Shown one piece after another: positions 12,701-20,827 of a DNA stretch of 64,000 nucleotides. Source of the DNA: Bretschneidera sinensis (Eukaryota; Streptophyta; Magnoliopsida; Brassicales; Akaniaceae). The stretch's first letter is position 1. Every line of letters starts with the position of its first letter. The stretch is from contig CM043700.1 of assembly GCA_023935145.1 (NCBI GenBank), forward strand, positions 34,071,456-34,135,455. The letters are read 5' to 3'. Under the pieces are notes generated by a model, which saw only the letters and a program-made list of their open reading frames with translations, had not been told where the DNA came from and searched no databases. A program made the position numbers and the translations under genes.

Positions 12701-13457
12701 ATATTTTATTCACTTATAAAAAAAAATACAAGAAAAAGTACTGATTATACCTATCCATATAAAAAGATGGCGGCTCCAACATAGAACAGCCATATAATGA
12801 CATTAAAACTTAAAGACACAAGATAGATAATAGAAAAGGTTAAACCCAAATTGTATGTTTCAAAACGATAACATGAAAAGAAAAATCAGCATAGAATTGT
12901 AACATTATAAGGAAAATTTTATGTTGCCACGCAAAAGCCATCTTTATTTTTTTATTTGTATAGAAAGCACCAAGGGGTGCACAACCCATTTACAAGGGAC
13001 TATCTACAAAAAAAAAAAAAAAAAAAAAAAAATCTACATAATCAAGGAACTCTTCCTCGTTACAAAATAATTCTCATTAAACCAAAATCAAAGGGTATAG
13101 ACTATCGAAAACCACAAAATTCAAGAATCAAGATTCATCTTTGAGGGAAAAATGAGAAAATTAAAACATGAGTGCAAATCCAAATAGATACACTTAAGGC
13201 CAAAACATTAAATCCCAAAACAGAATGGAAAGAAAACTTTCTTACAATTTATAAATGTAAAAGCTAAGGAGGACCTTACATCTTATAAAACTAAATTTTT
13301 TACTACTTATAACGTCGATGCTCCTAGGTAAGCTTACCTGATGTCCCATTTGTTAGTTCTACAACGCTTTTGGAGTCTGAACTCTGCTTGTCATCATTGG
13401 CAGCGGCACCTTTCGAAGCCCAGTTACAGCGTATCTGTCTACTTCCAAGCCACTTTC
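722..13457 (-). CDS. UBP1-like oligouridylate-binding protein, 3' half (four exons)
   Basis: Plant UBP1 proteins are nuclear TIA-1-like proteins with three RRMs that bind U-rich pre-mRNA and act in mRNA stability, splicing and stress granules. Exons on the minus strand, in order: 13338..13457 (end of RRM2, with [13 protein letters not shown]), 2413..2498 (start of RRM3, RNP2-like NVYVGNL), 1787..1960 (RRM3 with RNP1 KGFGFVRY), 722..1006 (Gly/Pro/Gln-rich tail ending QQPMYYH). Phases agree across all joins (120, 86, 174 and 285 nt), giving about 221 residues. Family members are roughly 400-430 aa, so RRM1 and the first half of RRM2 are missing. I found no exon for them between 13458 and the ERF gene at 15.6 kb. 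The intron between the first two visible exons is about 10.8 kb because of nested insertions. The 3' half shows no internal stop, so it is either a recently truncated gene or a gene whose 5' exons lie elsewhere. Confidence 0.85.
2411..2412 (-). promoter_or_regulatory. non-canonical GC splice donor
   Basis: On the minus strand the exon ends CCAGAG and the intron begins GCAAGG. Joining CCA GAG to the next exon's GTT restores the family sequence NLAPE-V, and no GT is available at the position that keeps the frame. This fits the minor GC-AG intron class, whose donors usually match the rest of the consensus as here. Confidence 0.7.
2785..4020 (+). mobile_element. 5'-truncated L1 LINE, left part
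   Basis: 3' end of an L1-type non-LTR retrotransposon. It is bounded by a perfect 13-bp target-site duplication AAAAATACAAGAA at 2772..2784 and again at 12722..12734, right after the element's A-rich tail. The coding part is the C-terminal region of ORF2, after the reverse transcriptase. The element is interrupted after 4020 by the pararetrovirus and resumes at 12579. Without the insert it would be about 1.4 kb, a typical 5'-truncated copy. It lies in the intron of the UBP1-like gene in antisense orientation. Confidence 0.9.
2814..4020 (+). pseudogene. L1 ORF2 C-terminal (zf-RVT region) pseudogene
   Basis: Reading frames across this stretch match the plant L1 ORF2 C-terminus: a segment with [20 protein letters not shown] and MRFLWG, then [14 protein letters not shown] and LGKWFWRFL. 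Near 3740-3800 there is a zinc-binding (zf-RVT) motif with [11 protein letters not shown] and [11 protein letters not shown], and near 3940 [12 protein letters not shown]. In-frame stops (for example TGA at 3009, where the family has Trp) and frame changes show it is dead. Frames needed to follow the similarity switch several times. Confidence 0.85.
4021..4034 (-). other. inverted tRNA-Met primer-binding site at the host junction
   Basis: TGGCTCTGATACCA is the reverse complement of the intact viral primer-binding site at 9551..9564. It lies immediately beside L1 sequence, so the viral DNA end here coincides with the minus-strand DNA start point. Confidence 0.9.
4021..4320 (-). mobile_element. 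inverted viral fragment: PBS, leader and 5' part of movement gene
   Basis: Reverse complement of parts of the main viral block. Reading leftward it contains the start of the movement protein region (equivalent to 9891..10110), then jumps back to the viral leader (equivalent to about 9495..9564) and ends at 4021 with the complement of the primer-binding site. The jump falls within sequence shared by both sides (about GTTATCTTT, near 4100..4108). The leader part also carries about 14 extra bases, an additional TGTTCAC-type repeat. It abuts the main block at 4320/4321. Confidence 0.9.
4321..5558 (+). pseudogene. pararetroviral coat protein, middle and C-terminal part
   Basis: Second partial copy of the coat-protein region. 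The first 458 bp repeat 12121..12578 with about ten substitutions and one 1-bp deletion near 4603 that breaks the frame. From 4779 the frame is open to a TAG at 5556..5558. Features: a Lys-rich basic stretch, a zinc knuckle C-X2-C-X4-H-X4-C at 5073..5114 ([14 protein letters not shown]), then an acidic Ser/Glu-rich segment. These are the usual nucleic-acid-binding and acidic regions of caulimovirid capsid proteins. The frame is the same as that of the protease/polymerase region after the TAG. Confidence 0.85.
5559..7753 (+). pseudogene. pararetroviral protease-reverse transcriptase-RNase H region
   Basis: In the same frame as the coat region. A coiled-coil-like stretch is followed by a retropepsin-type motif L-V-D-S-G (Asp codon 5826..5828), then the reverse transcriptase with [23 protein letters not shown] and the catalytic Y-I-D-D at 6876..6887. 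The frame shifts near 7120 and the first open frame ends at 7181. RNase H continues in other frames: [15 protein letters not shown] near 7317 (the first catalytic Asp of the usual ETDAS is Asn here, codon 7323..7325), then IDCKSAKE, and LPDFLTREF near its end at about 7685. Another in-frame TAG lies near 7218. The gene made the viral replication enzyme; this copy cannot. Confidence 0.88.
7713..8846 (+). pseudogene. pararetroviral 3' ORF of unknown function
   Basis: One frame runs from ATG at 7713 to TAA at 8844..8846, about 377 residues, interrupted by a single in-frame TAA at 8007..8009. It overlaps the end of the RNase H frame. The first 100 residues are rich in Pro, Ser and Gln. The rest is a folded-looking domain rich in Trp, Phe and Tyr (for example [27 protein letters not shown]) with a Lys-rich tail and final acidic SDSD. 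In caulimovirids with several ORFs this position is taken by the viroplasmin/transactivator gene, but I see no motif proving that identity. Confidence 0.65.
8847..9550 (+). promoter_or_regulatory. viral intergenic region: promoter and leader
   Basis: Non-coding region between ORF3 and the primer-binding site. Short direct repeats around 8985..9120 contain AGCAAGACCCGTGACC. A good TATA box CTATAAATA lies at 9212..9220, placed like a 35S-type promoter. Downstream, the leader carries several TGTTCAC / TTCACTA repeats (9475..9550) just before the primer-binding site. It points in + direction, opposite to the UBP1-like gene in whose intron it lies. Activity is unknown. Confidence 0.7.
9551..9564 (+). 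other. primer-binding site, tRNA-Met type
   Basis: TGGTATCAGAGCCA matches the primer-binding site complementary to plant initiator tRNA-Met that primes minus-strand DNA synthesis in caulimovirids. It sits between promoter and movement gene, the expected place. Confidence 0.92.
9794..10624 (+). CDS. pararetroviral movement protein (30K-like), intact frame
   Basis: Open frame of 276 residues. A basic start ([10 protein letters not shown]) and a Ser-rich linker precede the recognisable movement-protein region from about residue 44 ([20 protein letters not shown]), with [14 protein letters not shown] and VYFNCYPNF in the core. Proteins of this family form tubules through plasmodesmata and carry virus from cell to cell. 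The frame has no internal stop, and its last 19 nt overlap the start of the coat frame, a compact viral arrangement. An ATG at about 9923 could be the true start. The first part of this gene is also present, inverted, at 4021..4320. Confidence 0.85.
   Translation: MKRLFRRRRQGDDSSSMSGSNTSSPPRFDIPPTDHISQDLNHAMNSKEINIAKIEQDLLNWHIPNQKINRIYQVGSFDFKSDYSIKTTEQTYSISRENESIKLLSLSSILKHKQEGFKYLHLGLVQIAIKPLHRLGIDTPVLMMLRDARHLNFQNSLLSLVASNIHNGHVYFNCYPNFSIDLYDPNLIDTLTLDIQLKGLDIKTGTRNLNLIYKVYYKVMTTKINPKALIQTKPGETLLLEANTFHANTITPKLLKWDQITILDHWKFEALCPPGR
10606..12578 (+). CDS. pararetroviral coat protein region, N-terminal and middle part (truncated by integration)
   Basis: Open from ATG 10606 through the viral end at 12578; the frame then runs a few codons into L1 sequence. 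N-terminal part: two near-identical segments (RFNSPS..SRTTS) at about residues 25-45, followed by Asn/Lys/Ser-rich sequence. The conserved coat core begins near residue 445 ([46 protein letters not shown], and later [14 protein letters not shown]). The C-terminal zinc-knuckle part lies at 4779..5558 because the circular genome was opened inside this gene. Confidence 0.85.
12121..12578 (+). repeat. terminal redundancy of the viral insertion (right copy)
   Basis: Repeats 4321..4778. By eye there are ten substitutions (nine of them transitions) and one 1-bp indel over 458 bp. The right copy keeps the coat frame open and the left copy does not. Confidence 0.9.
12579..12721 (+). mobile_element. 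L1 LINE, right part with 3' end
   Basis: Continuation of the L1 broken at 4020: the frame KW-FNEEILL then stop, a short 3' UTR containing TTGCACCCCATTGGTACAC, and an A-rich tail. The 13-bp target duplication follows at 12722..12734. Confidence 0.88.
12946..13135 (-). mobile_element. short L1 3' fragment, minus strand
   Basis: Read on the minus strand it contains the L1 3' signature (TGCACCCCTTGGTGC) followed by an A-rich end (T-rich on plus at 12946..12957). CATCTTT flanks it at 12939..12945 and 13136..13142, a possible 7-bp target duplication. An A25 run lies inside at 13008..13032. Similarity to the two other L1 ends nearby is clear only at the 3' end. Confidence 0.45.
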
Positions 13458-13586
13458 CTGTAATATCAAGTAGGGACAAAAATTATGCTAAATTGAATCG
13501 GTTGATACGTATTCCCAAATTTACCACAATACAATTGGCATGTTAAATCCAAACATAATCAGATGTAAAAATATTACAATCTCTCT

Positions 13587-13876
13587 TCACATGTCTAAGG
13601 AATTAAGAAAAGCTCTAGCCTTGATTCCTATCTCTATCTTTTGGATCGTATGGAATGAAAGAAATAGGAGAGCTTTTGATGGGTTAGAAAAGTCATTTGT
13701 TTTCATCAAAGATAGGTGCCTTTATAGCATATATTTTTGGTTTAATAGGCATTTTTTTGTAAATTAAGAAGTATTCATAGATCATAAAGAATTTGTCATG
13801 TAAGTAGCTTCTTTTGTACATGGGTTTGGCACCCCCTTGTGCCTTTTAATGAAATTTTGTACTTACAGAAAAAAAT
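13587..13876 (+). mobile_element. short 5'-truncated L1 with 15-bp target duplication
   Basis: Encodes the last L1 ORF2 residues (FWIVWNERNRRAFDGLEKSF), then a 3' UTR with GGCACCCCCTTGTGCC and a poly-A end. TATTACAATCTCTCT is repeated at 13572..13586 and 13877..13891. This is a different insertion from the larger L1 to the left. Confidence 0.9.
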
Positions 13877-13891
13877 TATTACAATCTCTCT

Positions 13892-15588
13892 CCTACCCTT
13901 CAACCCTCCAAAGTAGGAGTGGACTCAAGCCTAACCAAAGCATAATCGGGCATTGCTTGTAAGAGATATAGGCAAAATCGAGCCAAGTTGAACTCGAGCT
14001 CAGCTTTGACAAGATATTAGGAGCTCGAGCTTGGATCGGATCAGGCTTGAGTAAGCCTCGAGCCGATTCAAGCTCCCGAGCCGAGATCAACTTGAGATCG
14101 AGTTGTTTACAATTGAGCTGGAGCACTAACCAAATAAAAAGAATATTGTTTACTGTAAATCACTCCAAATCACCTATAATCTGTCCAAACCATCCAAATC
14201 AATAAAAGTTAAATCACCCAAATAAAAAATCTCAGTGATCAAGCAGTGAAGAAATGAAAATTAATCAGCCTATCATCCACAACGAAACGTAAACAATGTC
14301 AATGGATAATGAGAAAATTGAAAACAAGATGAAATACAAATTGCATCTAATTGGTATACTACAAAGCACCTGAAGATTGGAAGAACTCAGAAAATATAAT
14401 CAATTAAGAGGCCCAATCTAGGAAGAACTCATGCACTTCATGGTGGTTCATCTCATAACCTCCATACCAGATACTTCCAGAGGATGATGCTAAAAACACA
14501 AAATCTACAGTAGGATTTAGGCACAAGTTTTGGAGAATTATTGATTTAGGTTGGATTCGGGTTCGGGTTAGGGTTGGTGTTCAGGGAGGTTGTGAAGGAG
14601 CACAGGGGAGAGGGGGTTGGGCAGAGATGAATACGATGATTAAGGGAAGGGGAGGGGGGGTTGAGAGAGCGAGAGAGAACTAAATTAAAATGTCCTTGAC
14701 CTCAAGGTCACGGGTTCAACTCCCATCATTGACATTTCATTTCATTTACTAATTAACATCAATCCGAACCAATGAGCTTGAGAAAATGTAGATGAGCTTA
14801 AAGCCAGGTTTGAGCTCAAACTGTAGCTAGGGAAATAAGAGCCAAACCAAGCCACTAGCAAGCAGTTCATTCATGGCCCCCCTACCCCCAAGTCATACTC
14901 ATATCCCACTTCTGATGCCATTCCTGCCATTCTATCGTAATGATATTTTCTTTTCAATAATTTCGCTTTTTTAAAAACCTTTTCAATAATTTCATTATCA
15001 TTGACTTCTTTCAACAAATAATATAAAAATATAAAAAAGAGAAGAATTCAGTCCCAAAATCATAATAAAATTCTTCAACTGACCATAAAATTATTTTCTG
15101 AAATTTTAATTGAAAAAATGGACATCTAATTTGATATAATTAATTTATGTACCATTTGACCTAATATTTATAAAAATAAAAATTATTTTATAAACTCGAT
15201 TACACCTTACAATACAAATATAAAAAACATTGCAAAAACTAAACAATAGAACTCAAATCATTATAAACACGCGGTCTCCATTTTTTACATTGTATATTTA
15301 TTTATCCAAAAAATTAGTAGTACTTTTCAATTCAATCCAGTACAATAAGGTGGGCAAGAAAGTTCCAAAATCTAATCCGCTTTACATTTGATAATTGAAC
15401 TGTACCCGAAATTAAAATACGAAAAGATGGCCTTACAAAAATTCGTCCATCCAAAACTCAAAAATTTCGGGTTAAAATTTAAAACTAAAAATAATTGTGA
15501 GTAAACTCCGGATACTAAAAATGTCCAGAATTCTGACCCGATTCAGATACTCAAGCCCAAGTTACTATGCTGAGCTGTGTGAGCATCT
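13892..15588. other. spacer upstream of the UBP1-like exons, no firm gene
   Basis: Low-complexity and AT-rich sequence. Around 14560..14690 is a C/T-rich strip (minus sense) resembling a plant 5' leader. At 14715..14725 GGTTCAACTCC matches a tRNA-type B box, with CAAGGTCAC before it and a CATTTCATTTCATTT tail, which may be a SINE fragment. No A box at the right distance is visible. The missing first exons of the UBP1-like gene are not seen here. Confidence 0.4.
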
Positions 15589-16206
15589 TTAGAAATTCCA
15601 AAGAAATGGCTCTTGAGGCAAAATCCCATCAAAATTCTCATCTTCGTAATCAATTGCAGGCATTGATAAGTTCGGTGCAAAAAAATCATTTGACAGATCA
15701 TCAAACCCGGGAAACAACCCGCAATCAGGAGGATAACTACCCGAACCCATGGTGGTAAGTAGATCCAAGTACGATCCGTCCAACCCCAAATCATTACTAT
15801 TATCCATTTGGACAGTAATATCTGATATCGACATAGACGGAGATTGAGACGAAGACTCCGTCTGCAATTCGGGTACGAATCGATCCGACTGGCTCCTAGG
15901 AGGCTCCGAATTAGCGAACCTGGCAGCGGCCGCTTGAATCTCGTTGGGTGTTAGCGACAGGCCACCGGCGATTTCCGGAGGATTTTCGGGGAAATTGAAC
16001 TTGGCGGTACGGCCACGTAAGCAGAAGAGGGCCGCGTCAAAGGCACGAGCCGCCTTCTCGGGTGTGTCGTAGGATCCTAACCAGATTCGCTCCCTGCTGT
16101 TGGGTAGTCTAATTTCGGATACCCATTTACCCCACTTTCGTTTTCGGACACCCTTGTACTTGGAGTCACTTCTCTCTGTTGGCTTCTCGGTCATATGTTT
16201 CACCAT
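15589..16206 (-). CDS. AP2/ERF transcription factor, ERF017/ERF018-like
   Basis: Intronless gene for a 205-aa DNA-binding protein. The single AP2/ERF domain is near residues 17-76 ([51 protein letters not shown]). WVSEIRLP and the following ENPPEIAGG and [14 protein letters not shown] are typical of the group II (DREB-side) ERF017/018/019 proteins, nuclear regulators of stress and developmental genes. The C-terminus is acidic and Ser-rich and ends FLWNF. I chose MVKHMTEK as start because the family begins this way; the frame also offers an ATG 20 codons upstream at 16264..16266. No stops or frameshifts. It is on the same strand as the UBP1-like exons, 2.1 kb upstream of them. The GCN5-rich name is not assigned because paralogues cannot be told apart by eye. 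Confidence 0.9.
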   Translation of the reverse strand: MVKHMTEKPTERSDSKYKGVRKRKWGKWVSEIRLPNSRERIWLGSYDTPEKAARAFDAALFCLRGRTAKFNFPENPPEIAGGLSLTPNEIQAAAARFANSEPPRSQSDRFVPELQTESSSQSPSMSISDITVQMDNSNDLGLDGSYLDLLTTMGSGSYPPDCGLFPGFDDLSNDFFAPNLSMPAIDYEDENFDGILPQEPFLWNF

Positions 16207-16374
16207 TATTGTATTAGAAAACTTCTTTTTTTCTGTTTTCAAAGAAACAATTAAAGAATATTTCAATTCTCAGGTTATTTTGTGATTTTGACAATTTGGA
16301 TTTTGTTCAATCGATTCTGTTTCTGTGTGTTATTTTTGTTGGGTGAGGATGATGCGAGAATTTGCGGCTCAGTC

Positions 16375-16390
16375 TGTATATATATTATGC
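16375..16390 (-). promoter_or_regulatory. TATA region of the ERF gene
   Basis: On the minus strand GGCATAATATATATACAG lies about 175 nt upstream of the chosen start codon, a reasonable TATA position for a leader of about 140-150 nt. Confidence 0.5.
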
Positions 16391-16671
16391 CAGTAGATTA
16401 GTGGCCTCTGAGTGATGTTAAAGATGGGTCAAAACCCAACAGGCGCGTTTGATTTGAAACCCCGAAAGGGTAAAGTATCAAGACACGTGGCAATTCATGA
16501 CATGGATACGCGGGAAGGGTTAGAGGGATTTGAAGCATGTGTGCGATGCGATATTTCCTCGTGCCTAAAATGTGAAAAGGGTGTTTTTGCATATCATATT
16601 TTAAGCCTTCGTAACTGTAATATTTTTAGCCGAGTGAAGACAATCATAACATGGCGCCGCGTCACATATTG

Positions 16672-17362
16672 TTAAGGGTGAGCATTTATCTATTTAGGTT
16701 GGGTATTTAGTTAAAAAAAATCTCAATTCAATCATATTTATAAATCCATCTAACTTCAATATAACTTAATAACTCAAATCGGTTTATGTCAGTTTAGGTT
16801 ACTAGTTTAGTACTTTTTTCATTTAAAACTTAATACAAACATATTAAATAAGAAAAAATATTTTATTATTATTATTCAATATTCATTAGATCCAAAATAA
16901 AATTCATGTAATAATTTATTAAATCTTACAAACCATTATTTATAAATTAAGTACCTTAAATCACTTCACACAAAATTCAAACAATTTTAATTTAATACAA
17001 ACCATGCAAAAGTAAATAAAAACTAGATTTTAAAGGTGTTTGATCAATTAAGTTCTTCAAAACTTCAACAATAGTATAGATTTGGTCCTAGAATCTCCAT
17101 AATTAAGTTTCATCATACTAAAAACATAAAGTGAATGAACATATGATAAGCAAATCAATTCAACAAACTTTTGGAAAATGTATTGAAAGTCTAAAAGAAA
17201 TATTTTCACGAGAACAAACGGTGTTCTTCAACTAAAAATATTTAAAAAAAAGAAACATGCCTCTCACATATTTAAATTTCAATTGGCTTTTTTTTCTTCT
17301 GAAAACTAGCATTTTTTTGTTAGAGGGTTTCTAAGAAAAAAATGAAATGAAAAGATGAATAT

Positions 17363-17406
<44 letters not shown>

Positions 17407-17690
17407 AATATATATATATATATTGCATTCCAAACTAACTTACCAAAATATGAATGTAGTCCATCAATCCTTAAAGTAAGTATATTTTAAATATATAAAA
17501 ATATAATTATATAATGACCGGATTACCAGTTTGGGTTGAGTTGAAATTTTTTTAACTCATAACCTAACCTAGCCCACCGGGTTCAAAAAAATTCGAACCC
17601 AACCCAACCCAACTTTTGAAAATCCCAACTCAGTTCATTACACCAGTTTAGATCGAGTCTGTGGGTCCACAGGTTTCTATGTTCACCCCT
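16672..17690. mobile_element. hAT-like non-autonomous DNA element
   Basis: Imperfect terminal inverted repeats: AAGGGTGAGCA at the left and the complement of AGGGGTGAACA at the right. Nearly matching 8-bp flanks are ACATATTG (16664..16671) and ATATATTG (17691..17698). The interior is AT-rich, codes for nothing, and includes a dinucleotide stretch. A related but right-truncated copy is at 36716..37600. The terminal bases and 8-bp duplication suggest the hAT superfamily; no transposase is present. Confidence 0.6.
17360..17424. repeat. TA/CA microsatellite
   Basis: Interrupted (AT)n and (AC)n runs inside the hAT-like element. The paralogous element has a comparable run at 37416..37453. Confidence 0.8.
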
Positions 17691-17821
17691 ATATATTGCC
17701 CTACTATGTGCTAAGATTAAGTAGTAAATGAACTTGGGGCCACAACTTGACAGTGCTTGGTTTTCACAACTAAAAATGACAATATTTCATTTGGGAATCT
17801 ATTTTCTTTGCCCCATCATTT

Positions 17822-18384
17822 TGTTGGAATTTTGGTTGAAATTGTTGTAAGAAGAACTTTTAATTGGTTTGAGAAAAGTGATTTCATATATTATACTTGC
17901 TTGTTCTAATAAGAGTACTAATAGTATTAATTATTCCTATATTGTTATTATTGTCCTAGTAGTATTAGGAAAATATCATCTATATAAAGGGAATTCTAGA
18001 AAAAGAAAGCACACTCATAATTCCAATATACATTGTAAATCAGATGGGTTTACTATTGTAGCTAGGATGAGAACTTTGGATATATCGGGGTTCTAGTTTG
18101 TCAAGTAGATAGAGAACTTACAACTAGAGCTAAGTTGAGACCTTTGATTGTATTGGGGCTTTTGGGTTGTAAGATGGTGAGAGTTTAACAACTTTGCTCT
18201 TACTAAAATTGCAATAGAATATTAATAAAGTTGTGAGTTTGTTGGTGGACATAGGCAAAGAGGTTGTCGACCCACATTAATTCTTGGTGTTCTTACTCTT
18301 TGTTTATTTTTCCTATTTAATTATTGTGGTTGTGTTTTTTGCCTAAAATTTGAGTAGGTAGATTTCAAAAGTAAAATCCCAACA
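17822..18384 (+). repeat. left LTR of the small copia element
   Basis: Begins TGTTGGAATT and ends AAATCCCAACA. TATATAAAGG near 17980 is a likely LTR TATA box; the right LTR has the matching box near 19424. Confidence 0.8.
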
Positions 18385-18386
18385 AG

Positions 18387-18398
18387 TGGTATCAGAAC
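18387..18398 (+). other. primer-binding site of the small copia element
   Basis: TGGTATCAGAAC, close to the tRNA-Met-complementary TGGTATCAGAGC, directly after the left LTR. Confidence 0.75.
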
Positions 18399-19263
18399 TG
18401 TGATTACGATGGTAAAAACACTAAAGATAAGCAAAATTAATACTGAGTTATTTTATGAGGAGAATGGTTTATCTCTTTGGCAAAATTTCGTCAATAATGT
18501 ATTGACCCGATAAGGGCTTCACAAGACAATTGAAGAGCTCAAGCCACAAGATATGATGAAAAAAGTTTTGCAAGATATGTTGATGAGGACGGCGAGCACA
18601 ATCTATTTGTCATTGGATCCTGAAATAATGTACAGAGAGTTGTTTAAGACATCTTCGAAGATTTTGTGTGACAAGCTTGAAATGAGGTGAAAAAGACATC
18701 TTTAATCAATCTTTTAGACTTAAAGAATGGAGATATTGATTAATTGAAGATTGAAGAAGTTTGGATGGATGGGAAGGTTTCCACGGTACCTCTAGATAGA
18801 GAAAAGTTGAAAATGCCGAGTGTATTCGAGGATAAAAAATTGTCTGTGATTATATCAAGAGATGAGCTAGAAAAAAAAGATGGAGTGGAGCACTTCAAGG
18901 AAGGATGAGGAAATATCAAGATCTAAATCTTTAGATTTTTCAAATAAGAAGTTCATCTACAATGAGAAAGAGGAATACACATAATTACAAAGCAAGGTCT
19001 TCATGGAGGACTTTGAGAAGTTGAGTAAAATGAAGGACAGTAATAATGGAAAGGTTAATGAGGATAATTAAATGAAAATTATTGATGGTTGAAAGGTAGT
19101 GATGAGAGATACTATGAACAAAGAGGGCTTGCACATATTGAATGAGATGATGGTTGCTTCAAAAAGTAAGCAAATGAGTGGGAAGGCAAAAAAGAATGAT
19201 CGTACCAACCAAAAAAAAAGTCAAATTTGATGATGAGAGGAGAACTTGAGCCTAGGTGGATAT

Positions 19264-19832
19264 TGTTAGGATTTTGGCTCAAATATCCACAAGGAAAACT
19301 TCTAATTAGTCTGGAAAAAATAGTTTCCTATTTTATATTTGTTTGTTCCAGTAGAAGGAGGAGTAGTAGTATAATTATTCCTATATTGTTGCTATTTTCC
19401 TAGTAGTATTAGTAAAATATCCTTTATATAAAGGAGATCCTAGAGAAAGTTTGAGGTACACTCATAATTCCAATATACATTGTAAATCATAGGGATTTAC
19501 TACTAGAGCTATAGGTTGAGAGCTTTGGGTGTATTGGAATTTTGGATTGTCAAATAGAGGGGAAAATTACAATTGCAGTTAAGTTTAGAGTTTTGGTTGT
19601 CTTGAGACTTTTGGGTTGAGGTAGTGAGAGTTTTGTAACTTTGTTCTTCTTAAAGTTGTAACAAAAGATTAATAAAGTTGTGAGTTACTTGGTGGACATA
19701 GGTAAAAAGGTTGTTGAACCACATTAATTCTTGGTGTTCTTGCTCTTTGTTTATTTTACCTATTTAATTGTTACAGTTGTGTTTTTTAGCCTAAAATTTG
19801 AATAGCTGGATTTTAGAGGTAAAATCTCAACA
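19264..19832 (+). repeat. right LTR of the small copia element
   Basis: Begins TGTTAGGATT and ends AAATCTCAACA. It aligns with the left LTR along its whole length with frequent substitutions. Confidence 0.8.
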
Positions 19833-20050
19833 TATTTGACAACAATGTGAAAGAGCATAGTACAATTAAACTTTACAATACAATGTTGTTCCCTAAGCGG
19901 AAGTCTTGTTGGGTGAGGCGAAGAGATCCGACCGATTTTTCTTCATTTATTTTTTAAATTATGTTTTAAGTTAATTAATTAAAATTAAAATTTATTTATC
20001 TCAATTATAATAAGTTATTTAAGGTTAATTGTTATTGAATATGAATCTGT

Positions 20051-20772
20051 TGATACCTAAAATATGTTGCTAAACTGGAGGTTAGTGCTCTTGGTAGGGA
20101 CCTGCACAAGGAAACAAGGGTGAACTAGAGGGTCGCCAGTGGAGTGGAGGGGTAATGCCTCCGAAGACACTCTGATGCTTTTGTTAGTGCAAATTTTTAA
20201 GGAACAGAGAGAATTATGATAATGAGAGCTTTCAGTAATGAACTCTTAATTGAAGATGATCATGTTCTACATACCTTAGGCCTTTTATAGTGATTCAGAA
20301 GTGGGACTACCCACGTGCCAGGGATGGGGCAATCCTGGAGATCCCGTTCTTTCGACGGTAGTCTAGTCGCGTGTCCTCGAATGATCTAACCCTGCAATCA
20401 CACTTAGAGCCTGGTACAAGGGAAATCTTGAGTGACAGTGGTGTTGTCAACTACTCGTCCTAGCATATGAGCAGTTTGTTGGAGATGGTCCGTCCACATA
20501 TCTTCATTCCACTGGGGGAAATTGTCTATGTAACCTTATGCTACTAGAGGAGAGGTGTCCACATGTCCTCGTACTATTGGAGGAGAGTCGGTCCACATGT
20601 CCTCGTACTACTGGAAGAAAGTCGGTACATGTGTCCTCGCGCCATTGGAGGAGAGTCAGTCCACGTGTCCTCGCGCTATTGGAGGAGAGTTTGTCCACAT
20701 GTCCTCACATTACTAGATGAGAGTTTGTCCACGTGTCCTCATATAATTGGGTGGTACTTTTTAACTGTATTA
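20051..20772 (+). repeat. left LTR with 34-bp minisatellite
   Basis: TTTTATAG near 20284 is a possible TATA box. Downstream, from about 20545 to 20755, are about six to seven units of 34 bp of the form GTCCACGTGTCCTCG...GGAGGAGAGT, some with the exact CACGTG core and others with CACATG. Confidence 0.8.
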
Positions 20773-20827
20773 AAGGTTCCCCACTTTCATGAGTGCATAT
20801 ATGTGCTCTAAGGAAGTATGATAGGAC

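Larger units (their letters stand above)
17822..19832 (+). mobile_element. small non-autonomous Ty1-copia-type LTR element
   Basis: Two LTRs, 17822..18384 (563 bp) and 19264..19832 (569 bp), both TG...CA. They share blocks such as CCTAGTAGTATTAG, AATTCCAATATACATTGTAA and TTCTTGGTGTTCTT. A tRNA-Met-type primer-binding site starts 2 nt after the left LTR, and a polypurine-like GGTGGATAT precedes the right LTR. CATTT and TATTT flank the element, a 5-bp duplication with one change. The 879-bp interior retains only a short gag-like beginning with stops and no protease, integrase or RT. The LTRs differ at many positions, so this is an old insertion. Confidence 0.82.

Noticed and set aside
14407..14505. 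Possible exon on minus (SGSIWYGGYEMNHHEVHEFF, then LDWAS and stop) after a TTTTTAG acceptor-like site
   Set aside because: No in-frame ATG, no family recognised and no partner exon. Left as unexplained; a transcript would be needed.
14690..14750. tRNA gene
   Set aside because: Only a B-box-like GGTTCAACTCC is visible. No acceptor stem or A box could be fitted; at most a SINE remnant.
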